DNA of 64,000 nucleotides, from contig NZ_ALXE01000033.1 of the NCBI RefSeq assembly GCF_000295955.2, positions 1 to 64,000 of the forward strand. The letters are read 5' to 3'. Of this stretch, positions 1 through 7,700 are shown piece after piece (position 1 is the stretch's first letter; every line of letters begins with the position of its first letter). The notes below the pieces were generated by a model. That model was not told the DNA's origin, did no database searches, and saw only the letters and a program-made list of their open reading frames with translations. A program made the translations under genes and the position numbers. The stretch is from Pantoea sp. A4. GTDB taxonomy: Bacteria; Pseudomonadota; Gammaproteobacteria; Enterobacterales; Enterobacteriaceae.

Positions 1-324
1 AAGGTGGGGGAGGATGTCAACAGTAATAGCCTGACGGGCGAGAGTGGCTTTGCCAATCAAACCGAAAGCTTTGAAGCAACGTTGCAATATCAATTCCTGA
101 ACGGTTTACGCCCGACAATTGCTTACGTTCAGACCAAGGCGAAGCATGTGGAAGGTGTGGGTGATGCCTATGTGCTGAAATTTATCGAGCCGGGATTAAC
201 CTATAACTTCAATAAAAATATGAAAACGTTTGTCGCCTGGAAAATTAACCAAATTAACAGTAATAATAAATTAGGCCTGGCCGGTGATGACCAGGTGGCA
301 CTCGGTATTGTTTATCAATTCTGA
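1..324 (+). CDS. general porin, C-terminal fragment (partial at left edge)
   Basis: The reading frame is open from base 1 and ends at the TGA at 322-324, so only the last 107 codons are present. The piece alternates short beta strands typical of a trimeric OmpC/OmpF/PhoE-type outer-membrane porin (LQYQF, GLTYNF, FVAWKI) and ends in the beta-barrel signature VYQF, with the terminal Phe recognised by the Bam machinery. It also has the porin-style segment GLRPTIAYVQTKAK. These proteins form water-filled channels for small solutes. The GTG at position 4 is not the real start. Which porin paralogue it is cannot be told from this fragment. It is convergent with accC, with a shared terminator between them. 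Confidence 0.85.
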   Translation, partial: KVGEDVNSNSLTGESGFANQTESFEATLQYQFLNGLRPTIAYVQTKAKHVEGVGDAYVLKFIEPGLTYNFNKNMKTFVAWKINQINSNNKLGLAGDDQVALGIVYQF

Positions 325-330
325 CAGCAA

Positions 331-360
331 AAAAAAGCCAGCAAATATGCTGGCTTTTTT
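331..360. terminator. bidirectional Rho-independent terminator
   Basis: Perfect 7-bp stem GCCAGCA (337-343) / TGCTGGC (348-354) with loop AATA, flanked by six A on the left and six T on the right. It can therefore stop both the rightward porin transcript and the leftward accBC transcript. Confidence 0.9.
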
Positions 361-371
361 CTTCTCTGCAT

Positions 372-1718
372 TCAGGTGGCTAATCCGAGTTTTTTCTCCA
401 GATAGTGGATATTGGTGCCGCCCAGCTGGAAGTTTTCGTCTGCCATAATTTTCATTTGCAGCTCAACGTTGGTTTTAATCCCATCGATGATCAGTTCTGC
501 CAGCGCATTTTTCATGCGAGCAATCGCCACATCACGGTTTTCACCGTAAGCGATCAGTTTACCGATCATGGAGTCATAGTACGGCGGCACGCTGTATCCG
601 GCGTAGATATGCGACTCCCAACGCACACCAAAACCCCCTGGCGCATGGAAGCGCGTGATTTTGCCTGGGCTTGGCAGGAAGGTATTCGGATCTTCCGCAT
701 TGATACGGCACTCAACCGAATGGCCGCGAATGATCACATCTTCCTGTTTGATCGACAGTGGCAGACCGGCAGCAATACGCAGCTGCTCTTTGATCAGGTC
801 TACGCCCGTGATCATCTCGGTCACCGGATGCTCAACCTGAATACGGGTGTTCATTTCAATGAAGTAGAACTCACCGTTTTCATACAGGAACTCGAAAGTC
901 CCCGCGCCGCGATAGTTGATATCGATACAGGCTTTGGCGCAACGCTCGCCGATGTAGCGACGCAGCTCTGGCGTGATGCCCGGTGCTGGTGCTTCTTCCA
1001 CCACTTTCTGGTGACGACGCTGCATAGAGCAGTCACGTTCAGCCAGATAGATAGCGTGACCCTGACCGTCCGCCATCACCTGAATTTCGATGTGACGCGG
1101 GTTCTCAAGGTATTTCTCCATGTACACCATGTCGTTGTTGAACGCCGCTTTGGCTTCCGCTTTCGTCATGTTGATGGATTGTTCCAGGTCTTTGTCGCTG
1201 CGCACAACGCGCATACCACGACCACCGCCGCCGCCAGATGCTTTGATAATGACCGGATAGCCAATGCGTTTTGCAAACGCACGGTTTTTTTCCATGTCTT
1301 CAGTCAGTGAGCCGTCTGAACCCGGAACGGTAGGAACGCCGGCTTTTTTCATCGCGGTGATGGCCGAAACTTTATCCCCCATCAGACGAATAGTTTCAGC
1401 GCGCGGGCCGATGAAGATAAAGCCAGAGTTTTCAACCTGCTCTGCGAAGTCGGCATTTTCAGACAGAAAGCCGTACCCTGGGTGGATAGCCACCGCACCG
1501 GTGACATCGGCTGCGGAGATCAGGGCTGGGATATTGAGGTAGCTTTTAACCGACTGCGCCGGGCCGATGCAGACGGTTTCGTCTGCTAACAGCACATGTT
1601 GCAGGTCACGGTCAGCCGTTGAGTGAACCGCAACAGTTTTGATGCCTAACTCTTTACACGCGCGCAGGATACGCAGGGCGATCTCACCGCGGTTAGCAAT
1701 GACAATTTTTTCGAGCAT
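372..1718 (-). CDS. accC: acetyl-CoA carboxylase, biotin carboxylase subunit (probable second copy)
   Basis: Biotin carboxylase carries out the ATP- and bicarbonate-dependent carboxylation of biotin on AccB, the first half-reaction of malonyl-CoA synthesis. The 448-residue protein is full length (E. coli AccC has 449). It shows the N-terminal [11 protein letters not shown] motif, the glycine-rich ATP lid [11 protein letters not shown] near residue 160, and the catalytic core [14 protein letters not shown] near 290. It follows accB by 11 bp in an operon. Compared with E. coli AccC as I remember it, there are many substitutions (for example [24 protein letters not shown]), more than expected for the highly conserved housekeeping gene within the family. 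Its neighbours (a porin and a Tat cupin) are not those of the canonical accBC locus. I infer a paralogous copy, but a diverged single copy cannot be excluded. Confidence 0.93.
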   Translation of the reverse strand: MLEKIVIANRGEIALRILRACKELGIKTVAVHSTADRDLQHVLLADETVCIGPAQSVKSYLNIPALISAADVTGAVAIHPGYGFLSENADFAEQVENSGFIFIGPRAETIRLMGDKVSAITAMKKAGVPTVPGSDGSLTEDMEKNRAFAKRIGYPVIIKASGGGGGRGMRVVRSDKDLEQSINMTKAEAKAAFNNDMVYMEKYLENPRHIEIQVMADGQGHAIYLAERDCSMQRRHQKVVEEAPAPGITPELRRYIGERCAKACIDINYRGAGTFEFLYENGEFYFIEMNTRIQVEHPVTEMITGVDLIKEQLRIAAGLPLSIKQEDVIIRGHSVECRINAEDPNTFLPSPGKITRFHAPGGFGVRWESHIYAGYSVPPYYDSMIGKLIAYGENRDVAIARMKNALAELIIDGIKTNVELQMKIMADENFQLGGTNIHYLEKKLGLAT

Positions 1719-1729
1719 GGTATCCCCTG

Positions 1730-2176
1730 TTATTCGATGACGACCAGCGGCTCGTCATATTCCACCGGCTGTCCACTTTCAATCAGGATCGCTTTCACGA
1801 CGCCCGCTTTATCCGCTTCGATCTGGTTCATCATTTTCATCGCTTCTACGATGCACAGGGTATCACCTACATTGACCCGCTGGCCCACTTCCACAAACGC
1901 TTTCGCATCCGGGCTAGGGGTACGATAAAACGTCCCCACCATGGGTGAGCGAACCAGATGGCCGCTGACTTCAGCCGCTACAGGTGCAGCTTCCGCAGTA
2001 GCAACAACGGGTACAGCAACAGGCTGTGCAACGGGGGCCGCATACGCCTGCTGCATCACAGGAGTCGCTGATGCACGGCGGATACGCACAGACCCTTCGC
2101 CTTCGGCAATTTCCAGCTCAGCGATGCCAGACTCTTCTACCAGTTCGATCAGCTTCTTAATTTTACGAATATCCAT
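1730..2176 (-). CDS. accB: acetyl-CoA carboxylase, biotin carboxyl carrier protein
   Basis: AccB carries the covalently bound biotin that shuttles CO2 between biotin carboxylase and carboxyltransferase. The 148-residue protein opens with [18 protein letters not shown], then has an Ala/Pro/Val-rich flexible linker (about residues 36-68). The C-terminal biotinyl domain holds the biotinylation motif EAMKMMN, with the modified Lys at about 114, and the 'thumb' region [17 protein letters not shown]. coli AccB is 156 residues; the difference lies mainly in a shorter linker. The gene is first in the accB-accC operon. A TATAAC-like element lies about 40 bp upstream on the minus strand. Copy status is as for accC. 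Confidence 0.93.
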   Translation of the reverse strand: MDIRKIKKLIELVEESGIAELEIAEGEGSVRIRRASATPVMQQAYAAPVAQPVAVPVVATAEAAPVAAEVSGHLVRSPMVGTFYRTPSPDAKAFVEVGQRVNVGDTLCIVEAMKMMNQIEADKAGVVKAILIESGQPVEYDEPLVVIE

Positions 2177-2406
2177 GGTTTCGCTTCTTTTCGATTGAGT
2201 CAGGATATTGTTATAGCAGGGGAATGAGATAAAGAAGGCATAGGGAGTTCAGGTGATGTGATAAGCAAAGGTTAGATAAATGCCACGAAACCCCCGCCCA
2301 GGTTCAGGTTCTCTCTGCTTTGGGACGCTGAAACAGTGACACATACCACGATACCGTTGGCTTCAAGCGAATTAGTTTCATGAGAAATAATGTAACAATC
2401 GTAATG

Positions 2407-2434
2407 TTGGCAAGGCGATGACTCTCGCTATACT
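2407..2434 (+). promoter_or_regulatory. sigma-70-type promoter for the Tat cupin
   Basis: TTGGCA (2407-2412, 5/6 to the -35 consensus), a 16-bp spacer, and TATACT (2429-2434, 5/6 to the -10 consensus). It sits about 40 bp upstream of the cupin start codon. A GAGGGA ribosome site lies at 2462-2467. Confidence 0.6.
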
Positions 2435-2473
2435 TTGATCGCTGTCACAAATTCATCGTAAGAGGGAACAGTT

Positions 2474-3076
2474 ATGACTGAGTTATCGCGCAGACATTTT
2501 ATGTCCTGGATATCCGGCCTGGCCCTGGCGGCTCCCACCCTGTTTAGTCGTTATGCGGCTGCCGCTCCCCACGCCGACAATGTGCAGTTACTGCACCTGG
2601 AACGTAACAGCTGGGTTCCTAACAATGCTCACTTGCCGGTTATCCTCTATAAACAGGCGTTGGCTCCCGCAGCCGATCGAACCGGGGTGGCTGAAGCGCA
2701 ATTTGAACATCATCAGTGGCCGCCTCAGTGGGTGGCCTCCATTTTTGACTATCACCATTATCACAGCACTGCCCATGAGGTGCTCGGCTGCGTAAGCGGC
2801 AAAGCGGACGTGATGCTGGGTGGTCCTGGCGGGCATGTCGTCACGCTCTCCGCAGGTGATGTGGTACTGTTGCCAACGGGAACCGGGCATTGCAATCAGG
2901 GAAGCAGTGATGATTTTCTGGTGGTGGGCGCGTACCCGCCACAACAAAACTGGGATATCTGCCGTGAAGCGCCCACGCAGGCGATGATTGACCGTATGGC
3001 ACATCTCCCGTTTCCGGCCAGCGATCCTGTGACGGGTGCGCAAGGCCCACTGATTAGCCAGTGGCAACGCAGTTAA
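2474..3076 (+). CDS. Tat-exported cupin-fold protein
   Basis: A 200-residue protein with a twin-arginine signal (SRRHFMSW, residues 5-12), a hydrophobic stretch ending in AAAAP near 31, and a single cupin domain. Cupin motif 1 is seen as YHHYHSTAHEVLGCVSG, rich in possible metal-binding His and a Glu. Motif 2 is GDVVLLPTGTGHCN. The fold implies a small metal-dependent oxygenase, isomerase or sugar-binding protein in the periplasm, imported folded with its metal. The substrate is unknown. The ATG is supported by GAGGGA six bases upstream. It is divergent from accB and is followed 30 bp later by a small gene with its own strong ribosome site, probably co-transcribed. Confidence 0.75.
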   Translation: MTELSRRHFMSWISGLALAAPTLFSRYAAAAPHADNVQLLHLERNSWVPNNAHLPVILYKQALAPAADRTGVAEAQFEHHQWPPQWVASIFDYHHYHSTAHEVLGCVSGKADVMLGGPGGHVVTLSAGDVVLLPTGTGHCNQGSSDDFLVVGAYPPQQNWDICREAPTQAMIDRMAHLPFPASDPVTGAQGPLISQWQRS

Positions 3077-3106
3077 TCAGGTATTTCGCCTAACAAGGAG
3101 CGAGCA

Positions 3107-3412
3107 GTGCAACAGGATGAGGTCGCAGCCCTTTTGAAAGACAAGAGCGACTTTCAAAAACGGTTGAAGCTGATTGGCGTATTAAAGGGACGCACCGATA
3201 GCCACAGCGAAGAGGCGCTACAGTATCTGGTGAAACACGATTTTGTCTTTCAGGTAAGGTTAGCCGCCTGGCAAGCGCTGAGCGACCGGGGAGTCACGTG
3301 CGATAAACCGGTCGAACGTGCCCGCTATGTGGTTTTTCTGGAAAAGCGCCTGAACAACCTTGGCGGTTTTTTGACCTGGCGTGGCAAATGGACAGATCTG
3401 TTTCTCTGGTAA
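3107..3412 (+). CDS. small HEAT-like hypothetical protein
   Basis: A 101-residue cytoplasmic protein starting at GTG, supported by AAGGAG at 3095-3100 (spacing 6). It has no signal peptide or membrane segment. Helical, charged segments such as EEALQYLVKHDFVFQVRLAAWQALSDRG resemble one HEAT-type repeat, but I do not recognise the family. It follows the cupin gene by 30 bp in the same direction and is convergent with the AraC regulator. Confidence 0.65.
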   Translation: MQQDEVAALLKDKSDFQKRLKLIGVLKGRTDSHSEEALQYLVKHDFVFQVRLAAWQALSDRGVTCDKPVERARYVVFLEKRLNNLGGFLTWRGKWTDLFLW

Positions 3413-3433
3413 GCCCGGAGCGGTTGGACCGGT

Positions 3434-4225
3434 TCAGGAAAAGTGCTTCGGAGACTGGCCAAACAGTTGCCTGAAAGCATAAATAAACGCCGAGGGTGTC
3501 GAGTACCCGACGGTTAGCGCGACCTCAGTGACCGTCCTGCCGGAACGTAGCATTTCAAGGGCGCTCAACAGCCGCAGACGCTGCCGCCATTGATGAAACG
3601 GTAACCCCGTTGCGCGCAGAAAATGCCGTGAAAATGATCGCGTTGACATGCATGCGAGATCGGCGGACTGTTCGAGTGTATGTGGTAGATGCGGTGCGGC
3701 CTGAATCGCAAGGCAGACATCAAGCAGCCTGGCGTTGGCAGGAAAGGGAAGGTTCAGCGGGGCATCTGGCAGGGACTGGAGTAAATCCAGCAGCACCTCT
3801 ACTTTTCGGCCCTCAGTCCCCGTTTCGTCATAGTGCACCGGGAGTGACGTGCAGCCGTGATGAATAAATGCACGCACAAAATCATCCACCATCACCACCC
3901 GGGTTTCATCTGGCTTGAGGGTAATGGCCTCCGCCTTGATGTATAAACTCTCCAGCTCAACCTCTTCGCTGACCCACAGCGTGTGAAGGCATCCTGGCGG
4001 TATCCAAACGCCATAATCAGGCGGCAGTAGAATCGTCATTTCCCCAGCCTGAACCTGCATCAGGCCTTCTCGTGCGAACAGAAATTGCCACCAGCTGTGC
4101 TGATGTTCCTGTACACAGGTTCCGCCCTGAATACCGTATGCGCGAAAGTACACCTGCCGTGGCAATGTTGTCAGCGAAGAGGTGGTGGCCAGAACCCACT
4201 CTTTGTTATTCAGACTCGCTCGCAC
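3434..4225 (-). CDS. AraC-family transcriptional regulator (NimR-like)
   Basis: A 263-residue regulator. The N-terminal half is a cupin-type sensor domain with the HQHSWWQFLFAREG motif near residue 40 and PPGCLHTLW near 78. The C-terminal half is a double helix-turn-helix AraC domain with DLACMSTRSFSRHFLRATG, then VTEVALTVGYSTPSAFIYAFRQLFGQSP. Length and layout match the regulators that sit divergently to CynX/NimT-type exporters, such as E. coli NimR. It most likely controls the adjacent MFS gene in response to a small molecule. A 9-bp-arm inverted repeat in the shared intergenic region is the likely operator. Confidence 0.85.
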   Translation of the reverse strand: MRASLNNKEWVLATTSSLTTLPRQVYFRAYGIQGGTCVQEHQHSWWQFLFAREGLMQVQAGEMTILLPPDYGVWIPPGCLHTLWVSEEVELESLYIKAEAITLKPDETRVVMVDDFVRAFIHHGCTSLPVHYDETGTEGRKVEVLLDLLQSLPDAPLNLPFPANARLLDVCLAIQAAPHLPHTLEQSADLACMSTRSFSRHFLRATGLPFHQWRQRLRLLSALEMLRSGRTVTEVALTVGYSTPSAFIYAFRQLFGQSPKHFS

Positions 4226-4247
4226 CGGCGCGCTCCTTTGGCATCTG

Positions 4248-4274
4248 TTCGATATATATTGTCATTATATCGAA
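4248..4274. promoter_or_regulatory. inverted-repeat operator between AraC regulator and MFS gene
   Basis: Perfect inverted repeat TTCGATATA (4248-4256) / TATATCGAA (4266-4274) with a 9-bp spacer TATTGTCAT. It sits in the 96-bp divergent intergenic region, 23 bp from the regulator start and 48 bp from the exporter start. Function as the AraC-family operator is inferred from position and symmetry. Confidence 0.6.
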
Positions 4275-4321
4275 AGCATGGATGCGGGACGACCGCTACC
4301 CTGTGTTGATTTTGCAACGGG

Positions 4322-5506
4322 ATGAATGGAATGAAAGACAGAATGTTATTGCCCTGGTTGATGGTTTTTGGCGCAGGGCTTTGCCTGCGTACCGGTATCT
4401 CATCGCTTTCACCGATGCTGGACACCATCCAGCATCAGCTGGCGATCAGCAGCAGCTATCTTGGCCTGCTGACCGCAATCCCGGTGGTCTGCATGGGGGT
4501 GTTATCCCCACTTGGGCACGCTTTCGATCGCCGGTTTGGGCTAAAGACCTCGATGATGCTGGCTTTCATCGTGTTGATGGCTGGCCTTGCACTGCGCCTG
4601 AAAACCGAAACCTTTGGCCTTTTGTTGTTAACGGCAGCGTTGGTTGGTATCGGTGATGCTATTATTCGGCCGCTGTTAAGCGGTTTTATCAAAGAGACGT
4701 TTCACGATAAGACCCACGCGGCGATGGGCGTTTACGCCACGGCCATGGGGGTAGGCTCTGCCGTTGCTGCCTATACCACACCTTTTTTGTCCACCGCCTA
4801 CGGGAGCTGGCAAGGTGGTCTGGCATTTTGGGCTATTCCGGCACTGATTGCGGCGATGCTGTGGGTGATGTGGTCAGGCGGTGCTAAGCATGAGGTTGCT
4901 GAGGTCTCGCGTGGACAATCTCAACGTCTGGATCGTCTGGGGATGGTGGCCTTGACGCTGTTCTTTGGCTTACAGGCTGGCATTAACTATACGATTGTAG
5001 CGTGGTTGCCCAGTTTATACCTCGCTTCCGGCTTTTCTCAGCAGGCGAGCAGCGGGTTTATTGCGGGATTTATGCTGTTGCAGACCCTCACCAGCCTGTT
5101 TTTCCCGCTGTTGATGCGCCTGATGCGTGTAAAGGTGGCGGGCGCGATGATCATTTTCACCGTTTGCGCGCTCACCGGCTTCCTGATGCTGGGGGATTTA
5201 TCTCTCACCGTTTGGGCCCCCGCTGTGTTTCTCGGTATTGCCACCGGGGGCTTGTTCCCGATAGCCTTGCTGCTGCCACTGGAGTTTTCCTCCTCGCGTG
5301 ATGAAGCGACCCGGATCAGTGGTGTGACACAGTCCGGCGGTTATCTGCTGGGTGGCGCGATGCCGTGGGTTGCCGGTATCGCCACGGCCCACATGGGGCC
5401 AGTAAAGGGCATTACCGCACTGTGTTTAGGCATGGGGATAATATTGCTTATCGTCGTTGCACAGGTACGTAAACGCTATTTACAGCGTGTTCAACAGGCG
5501 GAATAG
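4322..5506 (+). CDS. MFS transporter, CynX/NimT family
   Basis: A 394-residue inner-membrane protein with twelve predicted hydrophobic segments, for example LLPWLMVFGAGLCLRTGISSLSPML at the N terminus. The loop 2-3 signature of the major facilitator superfamily is seen as GHAFDRRFGLKTSM near residue 65. The SGVTQSGGYLLGGAMPWVAG segment near 335 resembles the CynX/NimT branch. Family members export cyanate or small toxic molecules. Pairing with a divergent NimR-like AraC regulator supports an inducible efflux role, but the substrate is unknown. An alternative start at 4331 has better spacing to the CGGGA element, so the first three residues are uncertain. Confidence 0.85.
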   Translation: MNGMKDRMLLPWLMVFGAGLCLRTGISSLSPMLDTIQHQLAISSSYLGLLTAIPVVCMGVLSPLGHAFDRRFGLKTSMMLAFIVLMAGLALRLKTETFGLLLLTAALVGIGDAIIRPLLSGFIKETFHDKTHAAMGVYATAMGVGSAVAAYTTPFLSTAYGSWQGGLAFWAIPALIAAMLWVMWSGGAKHEVAEVSRGQSQRLDRLGMVALTLFFGLQAGINYTIVAWLPSLYLASGFSQQASSGFIAGFMLLQTLTSLFFPLLMRLMRVKVAGAMIIFTVCALTGFLMLGDLSLTVWAPAVFLGIATGGLFPIALLLPLEFSSSRDEATRISGVTQSGGYLLGGAMPWVAGIATAHMGPVKGITALCLGMGIILLIVVAQVRKRYLQRVQQAE

Positions 5507-5616
5507 GTGCCATAGCTGGCTTAGCGCTACTAACGCCAGATCGGCGGTTACTAAGGTTTTTTCATGCGGTTGTTCCAAAAATAGCCATAAACGCAGGTAT
5601 TGTGTGTTGACATGTA

Positions 5617-5634
5617 GGCCCATTGGGCCCATTG
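5617..5634 (+). repeat. tandem 9-bp repeat upstream of the prophage-like gene pair
   Basis: GGCCCATTG occurs twice in direct tandem (5617-5625 and 5626-5634), preceded by a perfect TTGACA -35 hexamer at 5607-5612. No good -10 is visible at 16-18 bp. It lies 57 bp upstream of the small membrane-protein gene and could be a regulatory site for it. Confidence 0.4.
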
Positions 5635-5690
5635 TGTTTAACATAGGGCGGCGCAAGAGGCGCGGCCCGGAAATCCCGAAAGGATGAAAG

Positions 5691-5909
5691 ATGAGTGACA
5701 ACACCATGACCGCTGATGAAACCGTTAAATTGCAGGCCGAAATTTCTAAGCTGATGGCCGAAACCGTAAAGCTGAACGCTGAAGCCCAGAAGATGAATGC
5801 GGAAAGGCTGAAAATGACCCGCGAAACCTTCTGGTATCCAGTGGCCATCGCAACAGGGCTTATCGGTGCTGTGGTAGCCTGCACCACGTTGTTATCGAAA
5901 ATACTGTAG
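5691..5909 (+). CDS. small coiled-coil membrane protein (prophage-like)
   Basis: A 72-residue protein. Residues 9-45 are a charged helix with repeated (K/E)LxAExxKL units (QAEISKLMAETVKLNAEAQKM), typical of a coiled coil. One transmembrane segment follows at about 48-70 (WYPVAIATGLIGAVVACTTLL). The start has AAAGGA six bases upstream. Small proteins of this make-up are common in enterobacterial prophages and plasmids, but I cannot assign a function. It is paired with the following small gene, with a terminator between them. Confidence 0.65.
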   Translation: MSDNTMTADETVKLQAEISKLMAETVKLNAEAQKMNAERLKMTRETFWYPVAIATGLIGAVVACTTLLSKIL

Positions 5910-5910
5910 T

Positions 5911-5938
5911 AAAAAAGCCCCCGCAAAGGGGCTTTTTG
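5911..5938 (+). terminator. Rho-independent terminator
   Basis: Stem AGCCCC (5916-5921) / GGGGCT (5928-5933), loop CGCAAA, preceded by an A run and followed by TTTT. It sits directly after the small membrane-protein gene and before its partner, so it may partly attenuate the second gene. Confidence 0.85.
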
Positions 5939-5952
5939 CATTTGAGGCATCT

Positions 5953-6216
5953 ATGCGCATTTTAAAAAACTACTCAGCCCCAACCACAGACGATCTAACC
6001 CGTCTTAAAGATGAATTAGGCTACACCGGTAATCAGATGGCAGACCTTGCCGGGCTGGCCGATAGCAGACAATGGCGTAAGTACACGGGTGGCGATAAGC
6101 CTCGCTCTATCAGTGCACCTATGCTTTTCCTACTCTCCGCACAGTTGGTGCTTGATGAGAGCCAGATTGACGCCATATTCGCTAAAATGCGCGATATCGG
6201 CGCAGAGCTGACTTAA
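5953..6216 (+). CDS. small Xre/helix-turn-helix-like protein (prophage-like)
   Basis: An 87-residue protein with GAGG five bases before its ATG. The segment DLTRLKDELGYTGNQMADLAGLADSRQWRKYTGG (about residues 14-47) has the spacing of a helix-turn-helix (L-GYTGNQMADLAGL). A helical tail follows (LFLLSAQLVLDESQIDAIFAKM). It resembles short phage-type regulators found in Enterobacterales. A role in regulating itself or the upstream gene is only an inference from position. Confidence 0.6.
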   Translation: MRILKNYSAPTTDDLTRLKDELGYTGNQMADLAGLADSRQWRKYTGGDKPRSISAPMLFLLSAQLVLDESQIDAIFAKMRDIGAELT

Positions 6217-6686
6217 TCCCCTGCCGATATTTTTCCTGTCATCCGGGCTGTTTATTCTGTCCGGTTAACTACAAGTTGTGTATTCACCTTCTCAATCGCT
6301 GCTAACAGTGGATCAATTGAAACGCAATTTACACCGTGCCAAAGCGATTTAATCCACGTTACACCTGAATCATCAGGTGCCATTCTCAGGTTGCAGGGCG
6401 TCAAAAATTCGCTCAGCCTATAAAGATCTGCATTGCAAATTTTTCTTAATTTTATTTTGAACTTTGTGTATATTTTGAGAGTGATGAAAGTTTTATTTAT
6501 ATCTGTGTAGAATGCGTGTAGTTAATGTGTAGGATGTGTGTAGAAATGAAATTAACAGGATTTCATTGAATTTCTCCTGCGCCCGTTTATATTTGGTTTA
6601 ATCTCACTGATTTAAACAGTCACTTCCTTGTGAAATCAACCGTAACAGGTTGTCGGTTTTTTACTGTTTAACTTCAGGTGTTAATT
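6217..6686 (+). promoter_or_regulatory. AT-rich intergenic region upstream of the Mig-14-like gene
   Basis: About 470 bp without a convincing gene. The right-hand part is strongly AT-rich and contains the four-fold 11-bp repeat at 6505-6548, listed separately. Base composition differs from the flanking core-like genes, which suggests horizontally acquired DNA. No consensus promoter hexamers could be placed with confidence. Confidence 0.5.
6505..6548 (+). repeat. four 11-bp direct repeats GTGTAG-N5 (iterated operator)
   Basis: GTGTAG occurs exactly at 6505, 6516, 6527 and 6538, one helical turn apart, with variable 5-bp spacers AATGC, TTAAT, GATGT and AAATG. OmpR/PhoB-type response regulators bind direct hexamer repeats spaced by about 11 bp, so this is a strong candidate binding array. 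A degenerate copy in the opposite orientation precedes the RND pump operon (7617-7644). The best shared match is the 13-mer at 6531-6543 against the minus strand of 7628-7640, with one mismatch. Confidence 0.75.
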
Positions 6687-7577
6687 TTGTTTCTCACACA
6701 TTTAAAACTTAAACAAACGGGCTGGGAAGAGTGCGATCTTACTGCCTACACGCAAATTTATAATACTTTTGGGGGAAGTTTTTGTACCCATCCCAGGGTG
6801 CTTTCATATCTCTCTGAACGGGAGAGTCTCAGCGTTCAATACTATTTAAAATGTTCAGCTTCGGGTCCTGTCGCTGCTGTCTTTTCGGTCAATGGTTCTC
6901 TGGAATATAAAAACCCCGGCATCCCCTTTGTTTTTGATGACTTGATCCTCCCTGTGAAACCAGGGGTGAAAGTCATGCTTCCTTTTAAAACCAAACGGTT
7001 ATCCCCATACTCTCAGACATCTGTACGCAACAGCATTCGCCATAACCTCTTCAAGAAGAAAATTGCTCACATTAAGTCCGATTTTTCCGCTAAATCGGTA
7101 AAAAAAAGAAATGGCGAAGTCAGACGATTTCAACAAAATGGCGGGGTTATCGAAGATGTTACCGCCTTTTCGCCTGGTGAAATCTCAACCATTTACCATC
7201 AGTTGTTTAACTTACGCTGGCAAAACACGGTTAAATGTATAAACAGAGACGTTTTGCATGAAACATTTACCGAATTCAGGGACATGATTTTTGGCAAGGT
7301 TTTATTCGTCAATGATACGCCTTGCGCGTTCGACCTTAACTATAAAGTGGAGTGCCCATCCTGGTACTACTTTGAAGACTTTAATGGCGGATTAGATCCG
7401 CAGTTCAAGTCACTGGGTATTGGCAGTGTTTTACTGTGGGAAAACATCCGCGAGGCAAAAGCGTTGTCAGCGTCAGCGAATAAAAAATGTATTTTTTCAC
7501 TTGGTGCTTACAACCAGGCATGGCAGTACAAAAAACAGTGGTGTGACATTATGCCTTCGGGGAGAACGCTGTTTTAA
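6687..7577 (+). CDS. mig-14: Mig-14-like protein (antimicrobial peptide resistance family)
   Basis: About 296 residues. Recognisable family features, compared from memory, are the early GGSFCTHPRVLSYL motif, the KTKRLSPYSQTSVRNSIRHN segment and a basic FSAKSVKKRNGEVRRF motif. A C-terminal WYYFEDFNGGLDPQFKSLGIGSVLLW segment looks like a GNAT/FemX-type acyltransferase fold. Salmonella Mig-14 is inner-membrane associated and needed for resistance to antimicrobial peptides. The start is unsure: GTG 6678 has no ribosome site, while TTG 6687 has AGGTG six bases upstream, so I chose TTG. The gene is AT-rich, consistent with transfer. It lies between two copies of the 11-bp operator and upstream of an efflux pump operon. 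Confidence 0.7.
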   Translation: MFLTHLKLKQTGWEECDLTAYTQIYNTFGGSFCTHPRVLSYLSERESLSVQYYLKCSASGPVAAVFSVNGSLEYKNPGIPFVFDDLILPVKPGVKVMLPFKTKRLSPYSQTSVRNSIRHNLFKKKIAHIKSDFSAKSVKKRNGEVRRFQQNGGVIEDVTAFSPGEISTIYHQLFNLRWQNTVKCINRDVLHETFTEFRDMIFGKVLFVNDTPCAFDLNYKVECPSWYYFEDFNGGLDPQFKSLGIGSVLLWENIREAKALSASANKKCIFSLGAYNQAWQYKKQWCDIMPSGRTLF

Positions 7578-7616
7578 AATTAACCCACTCTTTAAATTTA
7601 CAAAATTATTTATCGT

Positions 7617-7644
7617 CTACACACAACCTAAACACATCCTCAAC
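7617..7644 (-). repeat. degenerate inverted copy of the 11-bp operator array before the RND operon
   Basis: CTACAC (7617-7622), CTAAAC (7628-7633) and CTCAAC (7639-7644), again at 11-bp steps. Read on the minus strand these are GTTGAG, GTTTAG and GTGTAG, matching the boxes upstream of the Mig-14-like gene. It lies 57 bp before the start of the membrane-fusion protein gene, a sensible place for an activator site. Confidence 0.6.
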
Positions 7645-7700
7645 GGCCAGTAAACGCAACTTCGCTACCATTGGCCATCATTTTCTAATACGAGAGTACC

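Noticed and set aside
6505..6548. CRISPR-like or iteron-type replication repeats
   Set aside because: Repeat units are only 11 bp with 5-bp spacers, no cas or rep gene is near, and the phase and position fit a transcription factor array.
6640..6690. PhoP-type box (GGTTTT...TGTTTA) before the Mig-14-like gene, as in Salmonella mig-14
   Set aside because: The half-sites are 10 rather than 11 bp apart, with mismatches, and sit on top of the start codon; the GTGTAG array upstream is far better.
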